A DNA stretch of 9,932 nt from an uncultured Clostridia bacterium (lineage in GTDB: Bacteria; Bacillota; Clostridia; Oscillospirales; Acutalibacteraceae). A program made the position numbers and the translations under genes. Shown in pieces: positions 5,658 through 9,932 of this stretch (the stretch's first letter is position 1; each line of letters begins with the position of its first letter). The stretch spans positions 1 through 9,932 of the forward strand of contig CANRDH010000044.1 in assembly GCA_947629295.1 (NCBI GenBank), written 5' to 3'. A model generated the notes under the pieces. It was given only the letters and a program-made list of their open reading frames with translations, was not told where the DNA came from and searched no databases.

Positions 5658-7454
5658 TTACTGTGTTATTTCTACCGTATTTACGACTTCTATACCGAGG
5701 TCATCAAGCTGCTGCTTATCGACATCCGCAGGCGCATTTGTCATAGGCTCGCTTGCATTCTGTACCTTCGGGAATGCCACTACATCACGGAGCGTCGGAG
5801 CCTTGAGCATCTGCATAACAAGTCTGTCAAGACCGATCCCCATTCCGCCGTGCGGCGGAGCGCCGTATTTGAATGCGTCCATAAGGAAGCCGAATTTATG
5901 ATATGCCTCCTCATCACTCATTCCGAGCATTTCAAACATTTTATTCTGGAGTTCGGGATTTGTTATACGTATCGAGCCGCTTGAAAGCTCCGCCCCGTTA
6001 AGGACCATATCATATGCCTTTGCGTACACCTCTCCCTTATTTCCGTCAAGCTTATCAATACAATCGTCAGTCGGCGAGGTAAACGGATGATGCATTGCTA
6101 TCCATTCACCGCTTTCCCTGTCAAATTCAAAGAATGGGAATTTGACAACCCACAGGAAATTATATCCGTCTGCAATTATATCAAGCTTTCTTGCGACCTC
6201 AAGACGAACTGCTCCGAGTGTTGTAAGAACCGTATTATTGTCCGTATCCGCAACAATAAGTACAACGTCGCCCTTTTCGGCTCCCGCTTTGTTGAGTATT
6301 GTATTCATTTCGTCCTCACTCATAAATTTTCCGAAGCTTGAAGCAATCCCGTCGTCTGTAAGTCTTATCCATGCAAGACCCTTTGCGCCTATTCCCCTTA
6401 CATATTCCGTAAGCCTGTCAATTTCTTTTCTTGTATATGTCTTGACAGCATTTTTAGCAGTAATTCCACGAACGGAGCCTCCGCCCTCAAGGGCATTCTT
6501 AAATACGGCAAAGCCGCTGTCCGATACTTCTTTGCTGATATCAAAAATTTCCATACCGAACCGTGTGTCGGGCTTATCGGAACCGAATCTTTCCATTACC
6601 TCATTGTATGTATATCTTGGGAACGGTGTCGGAACATCAATATCCAGAACTTCTTTAAACAGACGTTTTATATATCCCTCGCCTATTTCAAGAACATCCT
6701 CCATATCAACAAAGGACATTTCAAGGTCTATCTGCGTAAACTCAGGCTGTCTGTCCGCACGTAAATCCTCATCGCGGAAGCATCTTGCTATCTGCATATA
6801 TCTGTCAAAGCCTGCAACCATACAAAGCTGCTTATACATCTGCGGCGACTGCGGAAGTGCGTAAAAAGACCCCTTATGTATTCTTGACGGCACAAGAAAA
6901 TCCCTTGCTCCCTCCGGGGTCGATTTTATAAGCATGGGTGTTTCTATTTCTATAAAGCCGTTTTCATCAAAATAATCCCTTGTCACCTTTGCGACCTTAT
7001 GGCGGAAAATGAGATTGCTCTGAAGCTCGGGTCTGCGCAGGTCGAGATATCTGTATTTCAGACGGTTAAGTTCCGCCGTTTTGCAGTCGTCAACTATTTC
7101 AAACGGAGGTACTTCGCTTTCTCCGAGTATTCTCAGTTCTGTTACCTCAATTTCAATATCACCCGTGGGGATTTTTTTATTTTTACTGCTTCTTTCCCTG
7201 ACCTTGCCCACAGCCGCAAGAACATATTCGGAATGTACCGAAGCTGCCTTCTCAAATACCTCCTTATCCGTATTTTCGTCAAAGGCGAGCTGAATTATGC
7301 CCGTTCTGTCCCTGAGTTCAATAAATGTAAGCATTTGTCCGAGGTCACGGCGCCGCTGAACCCAGCCGCATACCGTAACAATCTCTCCTATATTTTCCGC
7401 ACGCAGTTCTCCGCAATAGCTGCTGCGCTTAAGTCCTGTCATAAATTCTGCCAT
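5658..7454 (-). CDS. aspS: Aspartyl-tRNA synthetase (class II, bacterial type)
   Basis: Joins aspartate to tRNA-Asp using ATP in the cytoplasm. It has 598 residues from the preferred start, the normal length for bacterial AspRS. In order: an OB-fold anticodon-binding domain (about 1-110, with CGWVQRRRDLG at 29-39 and FIELRDRTGIIQ at 44-55); class II motif 1 around FIEIETPML (167-175); the PQSPQMYKQL loop (201-210); motif 2 from FRDEDLRADRQPEF (226-239) to QIDLEMSF; the bacterial GAD insertion (about 300-430); HHPFTSP (455-461); and motif 3 GIGLDRLVMQML (539-550). The Leu after RRRD is the residue usually associated with discriminating AspRS, as in E. coli, so charging of tRNA-Asn is less likely; this is inference. 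It follows hisS directly in an operon. The ATG at 7454 is preferred over that at 7460 because of ribosome-site spacing. It ends at the convergent terminator. Confidence 0.97.
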   Translation of the reverse strand: MAEFMTGLKRSSYCGELRAENIGEIVTVCGWVQRRRDLGQMLTFIELRDRTGIIQLAFDENTDKEVFEKAASVHSEYVLAAVGKVRERSSKNKKIPTGDIEIEVTELRILGESEVPPFEIVDDCKTAELNRLKYRYLDLRRPELQSNLIFRHKVAKVTRDYFDENGFIEIETPMLIKSTPEGARDFLVPSRIHKGSFYALPQSPQMYKQLCMVAGFDRYMQIARCFRDEDLRADRQPEFTQIDLEMSFVDMEDVLEIGEGYIKRLFKEVLDIDVPTPFPRYTYNEVMERFGSDKPDTRFGMEIFDISKEVSDSGFAVFKNALEGGGSVRGITAKNAVKTYTRKEIDRLTEYVRGIGAKGLAWIRLTDDGIASSFGKFMSEDEMNTILNKAGAEKGDVVLIVADTDNNTVLTTLGAVRLEVARKLDIIADGYNFLWVVKFPFFEFDRESGEWIAMHHPFTSPTDDCIDKLDGNKGEVYAKAYDMVLNGAELSSGSIRITNPELQNKMFEMLGMSDEEAYHKFGFLMDAFKYGAPPHGGMGIGLDRLVMQMLKAPTLRDVVAFPKVQNASEPMTNAPADVDKQQLDDLGIEVVNTVEITQ

Positions 7455-7468
7455 ATCCATTACTCCTC
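7454..7468 (-). promoter_or_regulatory. Ribosome binding site deciding the aspS start, inside the hisS 3' end
   Basis: GAGGAG at 7468-7463 codes the last residues of HisRS. It lies only two bases from the ATG at 7460, which overlaps the hisS stop as TAATG, but eight bases from the ATG at 7454. The second fits normal spacing, and the protein then begins MAEFMTGLKR, like other AspRS. Translation of aspS is probably coupled to termination of hisS. Confidence 0.65.
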
Positions 7469-8773
7469 TATATCAAGTCCCAATTTTTCCAAAAGGCTGT
7501 CCTGTGCTCCGTTTACATAGAAAGAGAAAAATGCTTCATAAAAGCCGTCGTCGAGCGGAACCTCTTTCTTTGCACCCGTAAACATATTCTTAACGGCTGC
7601 CTTATTTGCCGCAAGCTCATCATCGCCTATAACCATGCTGAATTTTGCACCAATCTTATCCGCATATTTCATCTGCGGCTTAAGCTTTCTTCCGACTATA
7701 TCACCCTCGGCGATAAGTGAGGAATTACGTACACCCTCAACTATAGAGAAAGCCTTAAGCTTTGCAGCCTCACTGAGACCTACTACATACAAATCACAGT
7801 TGAGCGGCTTTTCCGCTTCGATTCCCTGTTTATCAAGAAGTATAAGCAGTCTTTCCATACCCATACCGAAGCCGAGAGACGGCGTATGCTGTCCGCCAAG
7901 CTCCTCTATAAGACCGTCATATCTTCCGCCGCCGCATACCGTTCCTATCTCATCGGCAACAAATTCAAATACCGTGCGTGTGTAATAATCAAGTCCTCTT
8001 ACTATTGTCGGATTTACAGCATATTTTATATCGGCAGCGTCAAGGCAGCTTTTTACCCCGTCAAAATGCTCTCTGCAATCATCACATATATAATCAAGCA
8101 CCTTCGGCGCACCCTCGGCGATCTCCGAACATTCCTTCTCCTTGCAGTCAAGTATTCTCATGGGATTACGCTCAAGCCTCGTCCTGCAGGTGTCGCAAAG
8201 ACAATCCCTGTTTGCCTGAAAATATTCCCTGAGTGCCTGATGATATTTCGGGCGGCAATTCGGACAGCCTATGGAATTGATTTCAAGACTGATATTTTTT
8301 ACCCCAAGTCGCTCAAAAATAGAATTGGCAGCACAAATAACCTCTGCGTCCGCATACGGTGACGGCGCTCCGTATACCTCCATACCAAACTGATGAAATT
8401 CTCTTTGTCTGCCGTAATTTTTCTTTTCATAGCGATAGCAGGCTGTAAGATAATATACCTTTATGGGATATCCGTCGTTATACAGACCGTGCTCGAGCAT
8501 TGCCCTTGCCGCGCCTGCCGTACCCTCGGGCTTAAGCGAAAGGGAATCTCCGCCCTTTGTAGTGAAAGTGTACATTTCCTTCTGTACAATATCCGTTGTA
8601 TCTCCGACCGAACGGTTAAAAAGCTCGGTATGCTCAAAAACGGGGGTACGAATTTCCTTAAAGCCGTAGGACTGAGCCTGACCGCGCATTATTTCCTCGA
8701 CAAACTGCCATTTATAGCTATCCTCGGGCAGGATATCCTCCGCTCCGTAGACCTTATTTGTAATAAGCTTCAT
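7460..8773 (-). CDS. hisS: Histidyl-tRNA synthetase (class II)
   Basis: Charges tRNA-His with histidine in the cytoplasm. It has 437 residues from ATG 8773, chosen because AAGGAA at 8786-8781 is seven bases away; the ATG at 8779 is only one base from it, and the far upstream ATG at 8815 lies in the promoter region. Landmarks: motif 1 around FKEIRTPVFE (38-47); motif 2 YRYEKKNYGRQREFHQ (113-128); the histidine-specific RGLDYYTRTVFEF (259-271); CGGGRYDGL (280-288); and motif 3 GFGMGMERL (301-309). The C-terminal anticodon-binding domain is about 325-410. The insertion at 168-235 carries nine cysteines (C170, C173, C191, C193, C196, C210, C215, C230, C233), a likely zinc site also seen in other Firmicute HisRS. 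First gene of a hisS-aspS operon. Confidence 0.97.
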   Translation of the reverse strand: MKLITNKVYGAEDILPEDSYKWQFVEEIMRGQAQSYGFKEIRTPVFEHTELFNRSVGDTTDIVQKEMYTFTTKGGDSLSLKPEGTAGAARAMLEHGLYNDGYPIKVYYLTACYRYEKKNYGRQREFHQFGMEVYGAPSPYADAEVICAANSIFERLGVKNISLEINSIGCPNCRPKYHQALREYFQANRDCLCDTCRTRLERNPMRILDCKEKECSEIAEGAPKVLDYICDDCREHFDGVKSCLDAADIKYAVNPTIVRGLDYYTRTVFEFVADEIGTVCGGGRYDGLIEELGGQHTPSLGFGMGMERLLILLDKQGIEAEKPLNCDLYVVGLSEAAKLKAFSIVEGVRNSSLIAEGDIVGRKLKPQMKYADKIGAKFSMVIGDDELAANKAAVKNMFTGAKKEVPLDDGFYEAFFSFYVNGAQDSLLEKLGLDIEE

Positions 8774-8806
8774 TTTCATCTTCCTTTCAAATTTTCGTAC
8801 TATTAT

Positions 8807-8834
8807 ATTATACATTATTACAGAAAAAAATCAA
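8807..8834 (-). promoter_or_regulatory. SigA promoter for hisS-aspS
   Basis: On the minus strand TTGATT at 8834-8829, a 16-bp spacer, and TATAAT at 8812-8807, directly preceded by TG. The predicted start near 8800 gives a leader of only about 27 bases before the hisS ATG. No T-box antiterminator can fit, so regulation by uncharged tRNA through that device is not indicated here. Confidence 0.75.
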
Positions 8835-8929
8835 TGCCATGCCGTTCCGTTTTATTGTATTTTATACCAAAAACTGCATAAAATCTTATAAGGATACAAA
8901 TATTACATACAGATAAGGAGGAAAGAATA

Positions 8930-9820
8930 TTGACAGGCAGGCTTGACAAAATAAGAAAGCATATAACCCCGTTCTTAGACAAATGCGAAAGGGATAACAT
9001 TACCGCAATAGCGGGACAATGTGCCTTTTTTCTTATACTGACATTCTTTCCCCTCGCAATGTTTTCAATATCGGTTTTGCAGAATTTCAATATACCCGTT
9101 GAAGCATTTGAGAATATACTTGATGAAGTTCTTAACGAAAAGGCAAGCGAATATGTTTCGGAAATAATCGTAAGCGTATCGGAAAATTCCTCGGGCATAT
9201 CGGTAATTACACTGATTGTAACTCTATGGACATCGGCTCAGGGAATACACATAATAACTAACGGACTCAACCGCATACATGATACCTATGAGGATCGCAG
9301 CTGGCTGTTGCTGCGGCTGAAATCCGTTTTACTGACGGTTCTGTTTTTTGCAATAGTGATACTGACCGTGCTTATAATAATTCTCGGCTCCTCTATTAAT
9401 ACACTGCTTATACCATATATAAGCTGTCTGCCGGATATTGTTGGAATAATCTATCGTCTCAGATATCCGGTATTTTATGTTTATCTAAGTTTTCTTTTCG
9501 CTTTGCTTTACAGCCGGGCTCCGAATATAGATAAGCCTCTGCGCCATGAATACGGGATCAGAAGCCAGCTTCCCGGGGCGGTATTTTGCTCCACGGCTTG
9601 GCTTATCCTCTCATTTTGTATTTCAATTTATGTAGATGACTTCAACGGCTTTTCCATCTACGGAGGTCTTACAAAGCTTGCAATACTGATGATTTGGATA
9701 TACCTTTGTCTTATCTGCTTAATGCTCGGTGCTGAAATCAATGTAATTTACCATAAGAAAATCATGAATTTCAGCTTTAAGAAAAGGTACTGTCTTACAA
9801 AGAAAAAACGCATCAGCTAA
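8930..9820 (+). CDS. YihY/BrkB-family integral membrane protein
   Basis: A 296-residue polytopic membrane protein of the YihY/virulence factor BrkB family. The family was once misnamed ribonuclease BN and has no firmly established biochemical role. Family signatures: AIAGQCAFFLILTFFPLAMF (26-45); TLWTSAQGIHIITNGLNRIH (98-117); LLYSRAPN (192-199); LPGAVF and the following helix (214-236); and IYGGL plus the last helix ending in LGAEINVIYHKK (243-277). Six membrane helices are predicted at about 28-50, 89-110, 131-153, 175-195, 215-236 and 247-272, with a basic cytoplasmic tail. Translation starts at TTG 8930, eight bases after a perfect AAGGAGG (8915-8921). It is divergent from hisS. No convincing promoter is visible in the short gap: TTGTAT (8855) and CATAAA (8877) at 16 bp is a weak candidate. 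Confidence 0.93.
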   Translation: MTGRLDKIRKHITPFLDKCERDNITAIAGQCAFFLILTFFPLAMFSISVLQNFNIPVEAFENILDEVLNEKASEYVSEIIVSVSENSSGISVITLIVTLWTSAQGIHIITNGLNRIHDTYEDRSWLLLRLKSVLLTVLFFAIVILTVLIIILGSSINTLLIPYISCLPDIVGIIYRLRYPVFYVYLSFLFALLYSRAPNIDKPLRHEYGIRSQLPGAVFCSTAWLILSFCISIYVDDFNGFSIYGGLTKLAILMIWIYLCLICLMLGAEINVIYHKKIMNFSFKKRYCLTKKKRIS

Positions 9821-9932
9821 AAACTCCCTGTATTATCCCGCGCACCTTCAATTCATGATTAATAAGATTAAGTATACGTCTTTTGTCGCCGCTCCATTTG
9901 GGCGCTGTAAGCTTTGATTTATCGCCGTCGCC
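9813..9932 (-). CDS. C-terminal end of an unidentified protein (5' part beyond window)
   Basis: A minus-strand frame is open from the right edge for 39 codons to a TGA at 9815-9813. The visible peptide starts GDGDKSKLTAPKWSGDKRR and ends in HELKVRGIIQGVFS; it is basic, likely helical, and without membrane segments. I do not recognise the family. Coding sense is supported by the uninterrupted frame and by a convergent neighbour whose stop it overlaps by eight bases (9813-9820), a common tight tail-to-tail arrangement. No hairpin terminator separates the two genes. With only 39 residues, a chance open frame is not excluded. Confidence 0.55.
   Translation of the reverse strand, partial: GDGDKSKLTAPKWSGDKRRILNLINHELKVRGIIQGVFS

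Noticed and set aside
6142..6864. Long plus-strand open frame of 240 codons
   Set aside because: It is antisense to aspS, lacks a ribosome binding site and has no recognisable protein features; typical shadow of a well-coded gene.
8876..8913. SigG-like (GCATA-N18-AATATTA) and SigE-like (CATACAGA) matches upstream of the YihY-family gene
   Set aside because: The predicted starts would fall at or inside the ribosome binding site (8915-8921) and each lacks key bases, so they are probably chance matches.

Overview
The window looks like chromosome of a low-to-moderate GC, spore-forming Firmicute of class Clostridia, possibly Oscillospirales/Ruminococcaceae-like. The evidence is a gpr-spoIIP sporulation pair, strong AGGAGG-type ribosome binding sites, two TTG starts, near-consensus SigA promoters, a bacterial hisS-aspS operon and frequent ATA isoleucine codons. 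The genus cannot be fixed from this sequence. There is no transposase, phage gene, CRISPR array, tRNA or rRNA.

Layout from left to right. (1) Positions 1-575, minus strand: the N-terminal 191 codons of a four-cysteine zinc-ribbon protein that runs into a Gln/Pro/Tyr tandem-repeat tail and off the window edge. (2) Positions 576-1071: noncoding, holding a promoter, a small GC-rich inverted-repeat island and two hairpins. (3) Positions 1072-2307, minus: an orphan sugar-binding-type lipoprotein, driven by a perfect TTGACA-N17-TATAAT promoter. (4) Positions 2533-4667, plus: the spore protease gene gpr, then spoIIP, the forespore engulfment hydrolase. A good SigF-type promoter precedes gpr and a weaker SigE-type candidate precedes spoIIP. 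(5) Positions 4804-5586, plus: an unrecognised secreted, single-pass membrane protein with a Pro/Glu/Ser/Tyr repeat stalk, ended by a strong hairpin terminator. (6) Positions 8773-5658, minus: hisS-aspS, two class II aminoacyl-tRNA synthetases in one operon from a near-consensus promoter, with no room for a T-box leader. (7) Positions 8930-9820, plus: a YihY/BrkB-family membrane protein whose stop overlaps tail to tail with the 3' end of an unidentified minus-strand gene.

How the genes work together. gpr and spoIIP both act in sporulation: SpoIIP helps remove septal peptidoglycan during engulfment, and GPR degrades small acid-soluble spore proteins at germination. hisS and aspS are housekeeping translation genes. 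The other genes are not obviously linked to these.

I found no convincing unknown multi-gene system. The observations most worth a second look are the very recent 72-bp tandem duplication in the prion-like tail of the zinc-ribbon protein, the PEPS-stalk surface protein beside the sporulation pair, the GPR with only four residues before its processing-site motif, and the orphan binding lipoprotein divergent from gpr.
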